NCBI GenBank assembly: GCA_032433765.1
Contig: JAVIAB010000024.1
Location: 10,333,321 to 10,397,320 of the forward strand
Reading direction: 5' to 3'
Origin: Megaustenia siamemsis
Taxonomy: Eukaryota; Mollusca; Gastropoda; Stylommatophora; Ariophantidae
Length of the DNA: 64,000 bases
In this document: positions 30,440 to 41,936 of the stretch, one piece after another
How positions within the stretch are numbered: the first letter of the stretch is position 1
Layout: each line of letters opens with the position of its first letter
Translations under genes and position numbers: made by a program
The notes under the pieces: generated by a model
The model's database searches: none
Told to the model about the DNA's origin: nothing
What the model saw: the letters and a program-made list of their open reading frames with translations, nothing else

Positions 30440-33400
30440 TTTGATTGTTACCAGTTATAGTTGCTCTTGTTAGATAGATGTGATTGCTATCAGTTATAGT
30501 TGTTCTTCCCAGATAGATGTGATTGCTACCAGTTATAGTTGCTCTTGTTAGATAGATGTGATTGCTACCAGTTATAGTTGTTCTTCCCAGATACATGTGA
30601 TTGCTACCAGTTATAGTTGCTCTTGTCAGATAGCTACCAGTTATAGTTGCTCTTGTCAGATAGCTACCAGTTATAGTTGCTAGTTGCTCTTGTTAGATAG
30701 ATGTGGTTGCCACCAGTGGTAGTTGCTCTTGTCAGATAGATGTAGTTGCCACCAGTGGTAGTTGCTCTTGTCAGACAGCTACCAGTTATAGTTGCTCTTG
30801 TCAGATAGCTACCAGTTATAGTTGCTCTTGTCAGATAGCTACCAGTTATAGTTGCTCTTGTTAGATAGATGTGGTTGCCACCAGTGGTAGTTGCTCTTGT
30901 CAGATAGATGTAGTTGCCACCAGTGGTAGTTGCTCTTGTCAGACAGCTACCAGTTATTGTTGCTCTTGTCAGATAGCTACCAGTTATAATTGCTCTTGTC
31001 AGATAGCTACCAGTTATAGTTGCTCTTGTTAGATAGATGTGGTTGCCACCAGTGGTAGTTGCTCTTGTCAGATAGATGTGGTTGCCACCAGTGGTAGTTG
31101 CTCTTGTCAGATAGCTACCAGTTATAGTTGCTCTTGTCAGATAGCTACCAGTTATAGTTGCTCTTGTCAGATAGATGTAGTTGCTATCAGTTATAGTTGC
31201 TCTACTCAGATAGCTACCAGTTATAGTTGCTCTTGCGAAATTGATGTGATTGCTACCATTGATATTTGCTCTTGTCAGATAGCTACCAGTTATAGTTGCT
31301 CTTGTCAAATATCTATCAGTTATAGTTGCACTTGTCAGATGATGTGGTTGCTGCCAGTTATAGCTGCTCTTGTCAGATAGATGTGGTGCTATCAGTCATA
31401 GTTGTTCTTGTCAGATAGCTACCAGTTATAGTTGCTCTTGTCAGATAGATGTAATTGCTACCAGTTATAGTTGTTCTTGTCAGATAGATGTGGTTGCTGC
31501 CAGTTATAGTTGCTCTTGTCAGATAGACGTGATAGCTAGCAGTTATAGTTGCTCTTGTCAGATAGATGTGGTTGCTGCCAGTTATAGCTGCTCTTGTCAG
31601 ATAGATGTTGTGCTATAAGTTACAGTTGTTCTTGTCAGATAGCTACCAGTTATAGTTCCTCTTGTCAGATAGTTGTGATTGCTACCAGTTATGGATGTTC
31701 TTGTCAGATAGATGTGATTGCTACCAGTTATAGTTGTTCTTGTCAGATAGGTGTGATTGTTACCAGTATAGTTGATCTCGTCAGATAGATGTGATTGCTA
31801 CCAGTTATAGTTGCTCTTGTCAGATAGATATGATTGCTACCAGTTATAGTTGTTCTTGTCAGATAGATGTGATTGCTACCAGTTATAGTTGCTCTTGTCA
31901 GATAGATGTGATAGCTAGCAGTTATAGTTGCTCTTGTCAGATAGATGTGGTTCCTTTCTAGTTATAGTTGCTCTTGTCAGATAGATGTTGTGCTATCAGT
32001 TATAGTTGTCTTGTCAGATAGCTACCAGTTATAGTTGCTCTTGTCAGATAGCTACCAGTTATAGTTGCTCTTGTTAGATAGATGTGGTTGCCACCAGTGG
32101 TAGTTGCTCTTGTCAGATAGATGTAGTTGCCACCAGTGGTAGTTGCTCTTGTCAGACAGCTACCAGTTATTGTTGCTCTTGTCAGATAGCTACCAGTTAT
32201 AATTGCTCTTGTCAGATAGCTACCAGTTATAGTTGCTCTTGTTAGATAGATGTGGTTGCCACCAGTGGTAGTTGCTCTTGTCAGATAGATGTGGTTGCCA
32301 CCAGTGGTAGTTGCTCTTGTCAGATAGCTACCAGTTATAGTTGCTCTTGTCAGATAGCTACCAGTTATAGTTGCTCTTGTCAGATAGATGTAGTTGCTAT
32401 CAGTTATAGTTGCTCTACTCAGATAGCTACCAGTTATAGTTGCTCTTGCGAAATTGATGTGATTGCTACCATTGATATTTGCTCTTGTCAGATAGCTACC
32501 AGTTATAGTTGCTCTTGTCAAATATCTATCAGTTATAGTTGCACTTGTCAGATGATGTGGTTGCTGCCAGTTATAGCTGCTCTTGTCAGATAGATGTGGT
32601 GCTATCAGTCATAGTTGTTCTTGTCAGATAGCTACCAGTTATAGTTGCTCTTGTCAGATAGATGTAATTGCTACCAGTTATAGTTGTTCTTGTCAGATAG
32701 ATGTGGTTGCTGCCAGTTATAGTTGCTCTTGTCAGATAGACGTGATAGCTAGCAGTTATAGTTGCTCTTGTCAGATAGATGTGGTTGCTGCCAGTTATAG
32801 CTGCTCTTGTCAGATAGATGTTGTGCTATAAGTTACAGTTGTTCTTGTCAGATAGCTACCAGTTATAGTTCCTCTTGTCAGATAGTTGTGATTGTTACCA
32901 GTTATAGTTGATCTCGTCAGATAGATGTGATTGCTACCAGTTATAGTTGCTCTTGTCAGATAGATATGATTGCTACCAGTTATAGTTGTTCTTGTCAGAT
33001 AGATGTGATTGCTACCAGTTATAGTTGCTCTGTCAGATAGATGTGATAGCTAGCAGTTATAGTTGCTCTTGTCAGATAGATGTGGTTCCTTTCTAGTTAT
33101 AGTTGCTCTTGTCAGATAGATGTTGTGCTATCAGTTATAGTTGTTCTTGTCAGATAGCTACCAGTTAGTTGCTATTGTCTGATAGATGTGGTGCTATCAA
33201 TTATAGTTGTTCTTGTCAGATAGATACCAGTTATAGTTCCTCTTGTCAGATAGTTGTTGTGATTGCTACCAGTTATGGATGTTCTTGTCAGATAGATGTG
33301 ATTGCTATCAGTTATTGTTGTTCTTGTCAGATAGGTGTGATTACTACCAGTTATAGTTGCTCTTGTCAGATAGATGTGGTTGCTATCAGTTATAGCTGCT

Positions 33401-34247
33401 CTTGTCAGATAGATGTGGTTGCTATCAGTTATAGTTGCTCTTGTCAGATAGATGTGATTGCTACCAGTTATAGTTGTTCTTGTCAGATAGGTGTGATTGC
33501 TACCAGTAATAGTTGCTTTTGTCAGAGAGATGTGATTGCTACCAGTTATAGTTGCTCTTGTCAGATAGATGAGATATCTAGCAGTTATAGTTGCTTATGT
33601 CAGATAGGTGTGGTTGCTACCAGTGGTAGTTGCTCTTGTCAGATAGCTACCAGTTATAGTTGCTCTTGTCAGATAGCTACCAGTTATAGTAGCTCTTGTC
33701 AGATAGCTACCAGTTATAATTGCTCTGGTAAGATAGATGTGATTGCTACCATTGATAGTTGCTCTTGTCAGATAGCTACCAGTTATAGTTGATCTTGTCA
33801 GATAGCTACCAGTTATAGTTGTTCTTGTCAGATAGATGTGATTGTTACCAGTTATAGTTGTTCTTGTCAGATAGGTGCGATTCCTACCAGTTATAGTTGC
33901 TCTTGTCAGATAGATGTGATTGCTACCAGTTATAGTTGCTCTTGTCAGATAGATGTGATTGCTACTAGTTATAGTTGTTCTTGTCAGATAGGTGTGATTG
34001 CTACCAGTTATAATTGCTTTTGTCAGATAGATGTGATTGTTACCAGTTATAGTTGCTCTTGTCAGATAGATGTGATAGCTACCAGTTATAGTTGCTCTTG
34101 TCAGATAGATGTGTTTGCTACCAGTGTAGTTGCTCTTGTCAGATAGCTACCAGTTATAGTTGCTCTTGTCAGATAGCCACCAATTATAGTTGCTCTTGCC
34201 AAATTGATGTGATTGCTACCAGTTATATTTGGTATTGTTAGATAGAT
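30440..34247. repeat. 39/30-bp minisatellite, left block
   Basis: Two related units alternate: 39 bp (GATTGCTACCAGTTATAGTT plus GCTCTTGTCAGATAGATGT) and a 30-bp form lacking ATGTGATTG. Positions 30861 and 32074 start the same variant string, and long stretches match at an offset of 1213 bp. So a segment of about 1.2 kb has been duplicated within the array, and the second copy lacks one 78-bp stretch. Both unit lengths are multiples of three, giving long open frames on both strands with Ser/Cys-rich or Thr/Ile-rich readings. These are not genes. Confidence 0.96.
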
Positions 34248-34259
34248 GTGGTTATTGAG

Positions 34260-36160
34260 TTATTGTTTTTTTTGCGGGTCATCATCATTGCACTCCGAAC
34301 ATGTCCATAGGTGCTCAGATCCCCTCCTCAGCAATTCCCTCAGTGTCCAGCGACTGACGACTCCAGCTTTATGTTGGTTGATAAGTTTTCTTACACGGCC
34401 ACTAAGTTTTTCATTTCTGGCTGTGCCCATCTTAACTCCCATTTCCATCATCCGAAGAAGTGACGTGGATCTGTGTTTGTCGAAGTCCTGTGCTCTTCCC
34501 ACATCTCGGAGGGCATTGATGATGTTCGCCCGATCCATTGGTTGCCCGTCCTCAACGACAGCGCAGCTAGCCAACCTGTCCGCCCTTTCATTTCCCCGTA
34601 TTCCCGCATGTCCAGGGACATAGACAAAGGTGACCTTACGTATTTTGGATTTCTGCAACGACTCTACCCATTGAATGCGTACAGAACCCGGACTCCACAT
34701 TTTTAATCATGCTCATCGAATCACTCAGTATACATGCGTGGGTGTAGTCTTGTGACTCTAACCATTTGAATGTCCTGGTCACTGCCATCGCCTCCATTGT
34801 CATGCTACTCGTGGTCATGACGTATGCACCACTGTCTTCCTTGACTATTCTGCCTGCCGAGCGTGCTGTAAATGCCCATGTACTTCTTTGGTGTCCTCTT
34901 ACAGATCCGTCTGTATAGATGACTGCATCTTTCTCATCGGTGTTATCGCAGATGAAACCGTTGACCTCAGCATTAACCGCGACCGGGTTCTGTTCCCTAC
35001 TTTTCCTGTCGAGTGTGACAATACATGAGAAAGTTCCCTTGAATGACGTAGGCACCGGTATCCACTCCTCACCAACGCTGATATTGGTAAGCCCACAGAC
35101 TGTTTGATGACATCTTCTGCTCGGCCCACCCATGATTTGCTCTTTTTTAGCCTGGCACCTTTCTCAGTGTTGAGCACGTGGTGCAATGGATACTCTGTAT
35201 CTGTACTAATTTTCAGGTATGCTCGTGCTCTCCAGATCTTTAATCTGTCATGCATGGTTGGAAAGTCAAGAAGATACCTCATTGCTACACAGGGAGTGTC
35301 CCTCGTACATCCCAGGATAATGCGCATGGCTTCATTTTCTTTTTTCTCCAGCCTTTCAATCTTAGTCGTACTGACAGTAAGAATTGCCAGGGCATACTCG
35401 ATTGGTGCGAGGACTAATCCCTGGAACAGAAGAGTAAGTAGCCTCTGCTCGATGTTGGCAGCTGCCATGACCTTCAAGGCGGTTAATCCTTTGCGGGATT
35501 TTGTTATCACATGGTCGACGTGGTCCCGAAAACACAGGCTGCGATCAAACTTAACTCCGAGATATGTCATCAACTTGTCCCTGGTCACCTCATCAGCTCC
35601 CATTCGTACTACCGGTATGGTCGTATTAACGATATGATTGTTAAGGGAGAACCATGAAACTGATGCTTTATTAGGATTAACCAAGGCACCTGAAACCCCA
35701 CACCAGCAAGAAATGCGATCGAGTTCGTCTTGCATTGTGGAGGCGATTCCCCGTCTGTCTCTTCCCTGTCGATATACCAGAATATCATCAGCAAAAGTCA
35801 TAGTTCTTCCCCTCCCATCCAGCTGTTGTTCCCTGATCGTTATTGTGTACACGTTGAATAGAACTGGTGACAATGGTGAGCCTTGTGGCAGCCCTGGACA
35901 AATGGATGTTGGCTCGGAATACCAACTTCCACATCTGAGTATCACCTTCCTCTGAAACAGTGCCGCGGCGATCCATCTAATGAGGAAGGGGTTCACCGCC
36001 AGTTTGAGAAGCATATGCATGAGATATTCAAATGGTACCCTGTTGTATGCATCCTCCAGATCTATAGCAGCAGCACATGCCTCCTCTCGTCTGTGGAAGC
36101 CTTCGAAGACGTCATAGGCAAAGACTGCCGCATTGAGCCATGTCTCTTTGTTATATCTAT
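34260..36160 (-). pseudogene. LINE-C reverse transcriptase, RNase H and CxxC tail
   Basis: The RT core is open from about 36160 to 34899. It contains KETWLNAAVFAYDVFEGF, DLEDAYNRVPFEYLM (motif A), PGLPQGSPLSPVLFNVYT (motif B), MTFADDILVY (catalytic FADD) and YLGVKFDRSLCFRDHV. It then passes into the ARAYLKIS region. RNase H is split over two further frames: YTDGS and SMTMEAM in 34636-35133, then VYVPGHAGIRGNERADRL in 34260-34700, with LINQHKAGVVSRWTL and WTCSEC at the end. At least two frameshifts separate these parts. RT plus RNase H plus CxxC tail is typical of I-group LINEs; clade placement is inference. Confidence 0.9.
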
Positions 36161-36170
36161 AACCTCCGAG
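36161..36170. repeat. 10-bp target-site duplication (left)
   Basis: AACCTCCGAG here is repeated at 37469-37478, on both sides of the inserted gene fragment. Confidence 0.85.
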
Positions 36171-37468
36171 TTATTATTGGTTATTGGTTATGGAAGGCCT
36201 CGGAATCACAGCAAACGAATTAAAATCCATAATTGCTCAACCGCCCGTGCCAGTGGAATCATCCGAATTACTGACTCATCTCCCAAACAAAGAAAGGTAA
36301 CTGTAGTCCCCATCGTAGCAGTCTCAGCACACGCCAAAAGACATAAGGCGAAACCGCGCAGATAGTGAACACAGCCAACTGTTCCCTGTCATACGATATC
36401 ATCATTCATCGTAAACAAGCGGGATATCGAAGCAGGATCAAAACGGATGAGACACACAGCTCACGGTGTGCACAGAGCACTTAACTCAGTAGCTCCTGCA
36501 ACAAGCCGGACTTGGAATATGAGGAAACTGCAAGAAGGAACACTTTTCAGGCATACCCTTCAATGATTCCTGCATCCTTATCCACCATATACCATGGGAG
36601 TTCACGTCCTCCCGAAATGATGATCGTCATAGCACTTGATGATGTTAGGCCATCATTGATGACTCCAATTCCAAACATATAGACACACAGTAGTGGTAAG
36701 TTATCATTTCCAATCCAACAGAAGCCATATGACCTGTAGTTAGTAAAACCACAGAGAGAATATGATTTTGTGACCTTCACTGATTCACTCTTAGATGTGA
36801 ATGTGTAGTTTACACAAGAGGAGAAGTTTTCAACTACAGTGATCCCATTTAAGGCAATTCTGGGATAGCAAGGCAAGTCTCCTTTATAGCAGCAGAACTT
36901 GATGTTCTCCGCTCCCTTCTTGTAGACGCCGCCACACGATTCTGATGTCTCATTAACTTGGACATCATTCAAGAACAATGTCAGATTAACATTCCATAGA
37001 TATGGCTCTGCTGCTGAAATGCTTCGTGCAACAGTTGTATCAATCATACTGGAGGCTCCTGGTCTGTGGTCATTAATATCACAAACGGCACATGATGTTG
37101 TTATATTCAGTGTTTCTTTCTGGGGTGTAAATATTTGGCACACACATGGAGAGTGGTTTGTGGTCACAGTAATCCCATTAAAGGCAATTCTAGGGTAGCA
37201 TGGCATAGCTGTTTCAGAACATCACAATCATGTGATGTTTTCTGTGTTCGCTATAAAGCTGCTGCTGCTACACAATGCTGACCAATTATAGGTGTGGACA
37301 TTATTCACTTGCAACGACAAAACTGCTTTGTTTACATCATAAACCTCTGGAAGCGAATCATTTATGGGACTAATAGTACAATTTATTCTTCCATCGGGGA
37401 TATCTTCATTGAGTCCCCAAAAAAAGATCTTTGGTTAAAAAGCACATATGCTTTTGAGTTAAACACAA
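36171..37468 (-). mobile_element. Inserted gene-derived segment (retrocopy-like)
   Basis: A 1.3-kb block inserted in the RT frame of LINE-C, flanked by the 10-bp repeat AACCTCCGAG. Its minus strand carries a Cys-rich reading frame followed by about 375 bp of apparent 3' UTR. It ends in the short repeat CCATAACCAATAACCAATAA at its 3' end. A target duplication, absence of terminal inverted repeats and a simple-repeat 3' tail fit LINE-mediated retroposition of a transcript with 5' truncation. No A-tail is present, so the mechanism remains inference. Confidence 0.65.
36547..37434 (-). pseudogene. Cys-rich, two-repeat, extracellular-type protein fragment
   Basis: Open from 37434 down to 36547 except for two TGA codons at 37228-37230 and 37222-37224. 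Two repeats of about 110 residues can be aligned: LSLQVNNVHTYNWSALCSS ... PCYPRIAFNGITV ... TSCAVCDINDH, and LTLFLNDVQVNETSESCGG ... PCYPRIALNGITV ... SYSLCGFTNY. Each has about six Cys and several N-glycosylation sequons (NITT, NETS, NLT), which points to a secreted or cell-surface protein. The end reads GRELPWYMVDKDAGIIEGYA. No signal peptide or membrane segment is seen in this piece. I do not recognise the family. The single methionine at 37206 is not a credible start because homology extends upstream through the stops. Confidence 0.6.
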
Positions 37469-37478
37469 AACCTCCGAG
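37469..37478. repeat. 10-bp target-site duplication (right)
   Basis: AACCTCCGAG; partner of 36161-36170. Confidence 0.85.
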
Positions 37479-38642
37479 TGTGAGTGGGAATACGCGTTTC
37501 TGTTCAAGGCGACAGGTGAGGACACGGGCAACTATTTTCTCCTGCAGCTTGCCCGCAGTGTTCTGCATTGTGATGATTCTGTAGGCACTGATCTGAGAAT
37601 GGTCCTTGTTTGGCTTCGGTAGCGGTAGTAAGTAGCTGTGTAGCCACTCCTCTACTTAATCTGGCCACTCCGAATACTGGCATTAAACTCATTGGCCAGT
37701 GTTGTCAAGTCGTCATCAGCTACATCGCCTATGTCATCATACCGAACACCATCTGGACCAGGAGCAGTGTTGTGAGACCTTTTAAGTGTCGTGCGAATGG
37801 TATCGGTTGTGATTGTGAGATCTTCGTCCATCCCTACATCCTTACACAATTTTGACAGCGATCCCCGTATCCTCATTCTTACAGCCTCATTTCTTTGGTC
37901 CGTCTGCTCAATGTAGCGGGCAAGCAGGGCCTTCCCTTTGCTGTCATCAGATTTGTGCCATATCTGGCCTGTGCTCTGAAAGTCTGGTATGCCTCTGTGT
38001 CGTGTTGTGCCATTCATGCTCTGATGAAGGCGCAAGAATGTTGCGATCGATTTTTCTGAGAACACTTTTTTACAGAAGTCATTCCATTTAGCATCCTTAG
38101 CCTGCTTAGCGCATAGTTTAAAGTGCATAATTTTTTGGTCGACCTCTACTTTCAGACGCTTCAAGAGCTCAGTTGTGTTCTTCCATTCTTTATGGCTTTC
38201 TGCCATGTCTTGACCGTTTGTCTCTTGCTCCGCCAAGCTTTCTCGACATATACGTTCTACCAAGGTGGCTGCGTCCATCTCGCTTGCCTCCTACGATGGG
38301 CGCTCTGTTTTCTATGTCCGATTTTGCTAATGACGTCCTGGTCTGTTTTCTCGTAGTTGAATGTGTGGAGCTTTCTTTTCTGGCTTTTATTTCCGCCTTT
38401 CTCAATTAGGAGGACACATGGATAGTGATCACTTCCGTGGAATCCCAGTACACTCCACCTGCAAGCCGGTGCGAAGGTGGAAGACACCAGTGCCAGGTCT
38501 ATGACACTATCAGAGTCCCCTGTTCGAGTGGCCATTCTTGTTGCCCTTCCATCATTCAAGCACACTAAATCGGCCGACACCAGTGCGTTCTCTAGGTTTT
38601 CTCCCTGCTTGTTGGTTATGACGTTACTCTACTGGTTTCCTC
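37479..38642 (-). pseudogene. LINE-C endonuclease end, linker and RT start
   Basis: 38257-38642 holds the end of the endonuclease: ENALVSADLVCLNDGRATRM, GDSDSVIDLALVSS, and GFHGSDHYPCVLL with the catalytic SDH motif. The linker at 37652-38278 includes DAKWNDFCKKV and HNTAPGPDGVRYDDI, the usual RT entry motif. The RT start at 37479-37630 reads YRIITMQNTAGKLQEKIVA and PLTLGG, after which the gene-derived insertion breaks the frame. Frames shift between these blocks and one TAG sits in the endonuclease. Confidence 0.85.
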
Positions 38643-38644
38643 TA

Positions 38645-38674
38645 TAGCTTGTTTCATAACTCGTGCCCAACTTT
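38645..38674 (+). repeat. Left terminal inverted repeat
   Basis: TAGCTTGTTTCATAACTCG then TGCCCAACTT; about 28 of 34 positions match the complement of the right end. Confidence 0.85.
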
Positions 38675-39028
38675 TAAAATCGATAGCTTTTTAACCGCTT
38701 TTTGTATGTTGTTCAAATTTGCATGTAAAGTTATAATGATTAGAACCCAACAGGGAATTAATTTCATTAAAAAAAGCATTTGGTTATTATTGTTGCTTAT
38801 TTGATTTATATAAATTTGTAACGACCCATTGATGTAGTCAAAAACTTAATGTTTACAGTATTTTAAGTTAAAAATAGCGAGTAAAAATCCATACACGGTA
38901 AAATTGATGTGGTTGCACACTTTCAACGTGGTTTTTTGACACAATTAGACACTTGTAAAAAACACGAGAAATTGTGTGTTCCATTTCCGTTCATTGAGAG
39001 GTGTAGACGTGGAACGATAACATTTATC

Positions 39029-39943
39029 ATGAGTCTTAAAATGAAATTCTGCAGTTTACAAAACATCGCAATAAAAATGTATGACTATTTTTGCAAAGAG
39101 GCTAAACGAGGAAGATTATTTCATTCCTTAGAAAACCCTGAGAATAGGACAAGACACATTTTGGATTTATCTAAACGGTCATTTAATCGCTGGATTCAAG
39201 CACGTGACCGTCAATGTTCCAAATATACAAAATCACAAGGAAGAGCAAAAATGTTGGATAATTTCGACAGTGATCTTATTAGAAGTAAAATTCACAAAAT
39301 GTTGGGTATGAATGAAACTGTTACAATAAGAAAATTAAAAATTTCGCTGAAAAAAAACAACAGTATTGAAATATCAAAGTCTACATTATGGAGGAATGTG
39401 AGAGCTGCAGGCTTTACGTTCAGAAAGTATTCCAATGGACGAAACATCATCTGTGAGAAGCCACATATAGTAGTCATGAGAAGCAAGTACTTACGTGAAG
39501 TAAAAGAGGTGCGCAAGCAAGGTTATGATATTGTGTACTTGGATGAAACATGGATCAATGCTCACCACACTAACCAAAGGGAATGGCAGTCATCAGATGG
39601 AAAGATTAAGAGATTAATACCTAGCAGCAAAGGACAGCGCTTGATAATTGCTCATGCAGGTAGTCGACAACATGGACTAATACAGAATGCAGAGCTCATT
39701 TTTCTTTCAAAATCCATAGACAATCGGGATTATCACTCTGAGATGAATGGTCACACATTTCGACATTGGATTGAAATTTCTGTTCTCCCATCACTAGATC
39801 GACCATCTTGCCTAATAATGGACAATGCAGCGTACCACAACATTATTGCACTTGAAGATAAAGTCCGACGTCATCCAGTACAAAAAATGCTATTAAGATA
39901 TGGCTCACAAAGGAGCACATACAATTTAATAACATGTACTTAA
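39029..39943 (+). pseudogene. Tc1/mariner-type transposase, N-terminal and first catalytic part
   Basis: ATG at 39029 is the likely start. The in-frame sequence from 38909 upstream of it looks non-coding and has no ATG. The N-terminal region (residues about 1-110) should be the helix-turn-helix DNA-binding part. A Tc1/mariner DDE domain follows: VYLDETWINAHHT (first Asp), SSKGQRLIIAHAGS, DYHSEMNGHTFRHWIE, and CLIMDNAAYHN (second Asp). A one-base deletion near 39863 shifts the frame, so the last 27 residues of this open frame are false. In the correct frame coding continues to about 39969, where the inner LINE-C starts. The third catalytic residue is on the other side, at 41223-41532. Confidence 0.88.
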
Positions 39944-39962
39944 AACCTGAATTACTATCTCT

Positions 39963-39969
39963 AATAGAT
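39963..39969. repeat. 7-bp target-site duplication of the inner LINE-C (left)
   Basis: AATAGAT, repeated at 41223-41229. Joining at this repeat makes the transposase read LLSLID followed by KIIQQ without loss of frame. Confidence 0.8.
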
Positions 39970-41222
39970 TGAGTTATTGAGTTATTTGCGGGTTATCATC
40001 ATTGCACTCCGAACATGTCCATTGTGCTCAGATCCCCTCCTCAGCAATTCCCTCAGTGTCCAGCGACTGACGACTCCAGTTCTATGTTGGTTGATAAGTC
40101 TTCTTACACGGCCACCAAGTTTCTCATTTCTGGCCGTGCCCATCTTAACTCCCATTTCCATCATCCGAAGATGAATCGAATCACTCAGTATACATGCGTG
40201 AATGTAGTCTTGTGACTCTAACCATTTGAATGCCTTGGTCACTGCCATCACCTCCATTGTCATGCTACTCGTGGTCATGGCGTATGCACCACTGTCTTCC
40301 TTGGCTATTCTGCCTGTCGAGCGTGCTGTAAATGCCCATGCACTTCTTTCGTGTCGTCTTACAGATCCGTCTGTATAGATGACTGCATCTTTCTCATCGG
40401 TATTATTGCAGATGAGACCGTTGACCTCAGCATTAACCACGACCGGGTTCTGTTCCCTACTTTTCCTGTCGAGTGTGACAATACATGAGAAAGTTCCCTT
40501 GAATGACGTAGGCACCGGTATCCACTCCTCGCCAACGCTGATATTGGTAAGCCCACAGACCTGTTCTTCTGCCCGGCCCACCATGATTTGCCTCTTTTAA
40601 GCCTGGTACCTTTCTCAGTGTTGAGCACGTGGTGCAATGGATGCTCTGTATCTGTACTAATCTTCAGGTATGCTCGTGCTCTCCAGATCTTGATTCTGTC
40701 ATCCATGGTTGGAAAGTCAAGAAGATACCTCATTGCTACACAGGGAGTGTCCCTCGTACATCCCAGGATAATGCGCATGGCTTCATTTTGTATTTTCTCC
40801 AGCCTATTAATTTGAGTCGTACTGACAGTAAGAATTGCCAGGGCATACTCGATTGGTGCGAGGACTAATCCATGGAACAGAAGAATAAGTAGCCTCTGCT
40901 CGATGTTGGCAGCTGCCATGACCATCAAGGCGGCTAATCCTTTGCGGGATTTTGTTATCACATGGTCGACGTGGTCCCGAAAACACAGGCTGCCTTACGG
41001 GGAATTGCCTCCACAATGCAAGACGAACTCGATCGCATTTCTTGCTGGTGTGGGGTTTCAGGTGCCTTGGTTAATCCTAATAAAGCATCAGTTTCATGGT
41101 TCTCCTTAACAATCATATCGTTAATACGACCACACCGGTAGTACGAATGGGAGCTGATAAGTGACCAGGGACAAGTTGATGACAGACCTCGGAGTTAAGT
41201 TTGATCGCAGCCTGTGTTTTCA
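39970..41222 (-). mobile_element. LINE-C copy with 5' inversion, nested in the transposase
   Basis: 39970-40992 is a minus-strand LINE-C 3' end: RT tail, RNase H (YTDGS at 40360-40400, SMTMEVM) and CxxC-like end. There is an internal deletion joining LSDS directly to HLRMMEMGVKMG. 40993-41222 is a plus-oriented piece from the adjoining RT region (STMQDELDRISCWCGVSGAL, VNPNKASVSWFS). Both pieces end at the same short sequence CAGCCTGTGTTTTC. So the 5' part was inverted at integration, as in twin-primed LINE insertions. Flanked by AATAGAT on both sides. Confidence 0.87.
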
Positions 41223-41532
41223 AATAGATAAGATTATCCAACAGCACGGTCATATAAGTTTGAGGCTGTCACCTTACCATGCTCATTTAAATCCAATAGA
41301 ACTAATCTGGGCAAAATTAAAAGGACAAGTGGCAGATGAAAATACAACATTCAAAATATGCGATGTAAAGACTCTTGCTAATCTCGCTTGATTAAATATA
41401 GACAAAGATTATTGGGCTAAATGTGAAGACAACGTCTTAAAACAGGAAGAGGAATATTGGAAAAATGATGGTTTGTGGAATGTCCAACCCCAAACAGTTA
41501 TTAATCTTTTAGACTCGTCTGATTCAGAATGA
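41223..41532 (+). pseudogene. Tc1/mariner-type transposase, C-terminal part
   Basis: In frame with the pre-insertion coding, this reads KIIQQHGH, LRLSPYHAHLNPIELIWAKL (the Glu in NPIE is the third catalytic residue), then GQVADENTTFKICDVKTL. A TGA at 41389-41391 interrupts it. The frame continues through KDYWAKCEDNVLKQ to a stop at 41530-41532. The distance from the second Asp to this Glu, with the LINE removed and the single-base shift allowed for, is about 71 residues, far above the 34-41 typical of mariner and Tc1. Confidence 0.83.
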
Positions 41533-41936
41533 ACGTATATAGCCCTCACAATGTTGGCCCCCTATATTACCTTAAATTAGTTCAACAAACGGTCCTTTTC
41601 AGGACCACACAACTATGAAAATTGGACATACAGGTATACCTTGATATTATCGTCCGTCCTCGAACTGAGAAGACAATAATTCTCCTGGTATTTCCCCATT
41701 ACGGCCACGCCTTTACCTAGTGAAAATTAATCATAGACCAGCAACTACGGTAATTTCTATTATTTAGGGTTTCACAATTTACAATTTTGACAAACATCAA
41801 AGAAATTTGCCGCTTTAAGAAAACTGCAGTTGCAAGATATTTGTTAAATATACATTTAAAGGGTCTTTTTGCATTCTAATAACATTTGGAAAATTTCAAC
41901 AGTTTTTAACAAACGGTTACTGAGCAATAGCGTTTT
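41533..41936. other. 3' non-coding part of the Tc1-like transposon
   Basis: AT-rich sequence between the transposase stop and the right inverted repeat; nothing else seen. Confidence 0.6.

Noticed and set aside
30664..34146. Ser/Cys-rich (CSCQIDVIATSYS) and Thr/Ile-rich open frames
   Set aside because: 39/30-bp repeat units are multiples of three; no start context, domain or conservation beyond the repeat.
37222..37230. Two TGA codons as selenocysteine codons in the Cys-rich frame
   Set aside because: The second repeat has Phe-Cys-Cys in this area and the spacing is off by one residue; the copy is otherwise an insertion into a dead LINE, so decay is the simpler reading.
40903..41391. Short plus-strand open frames across the inner LINE-C and transposase junction
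   Set aside because: They join antisense LINE-C with inverted LINE-C or transposase sequence by chance.
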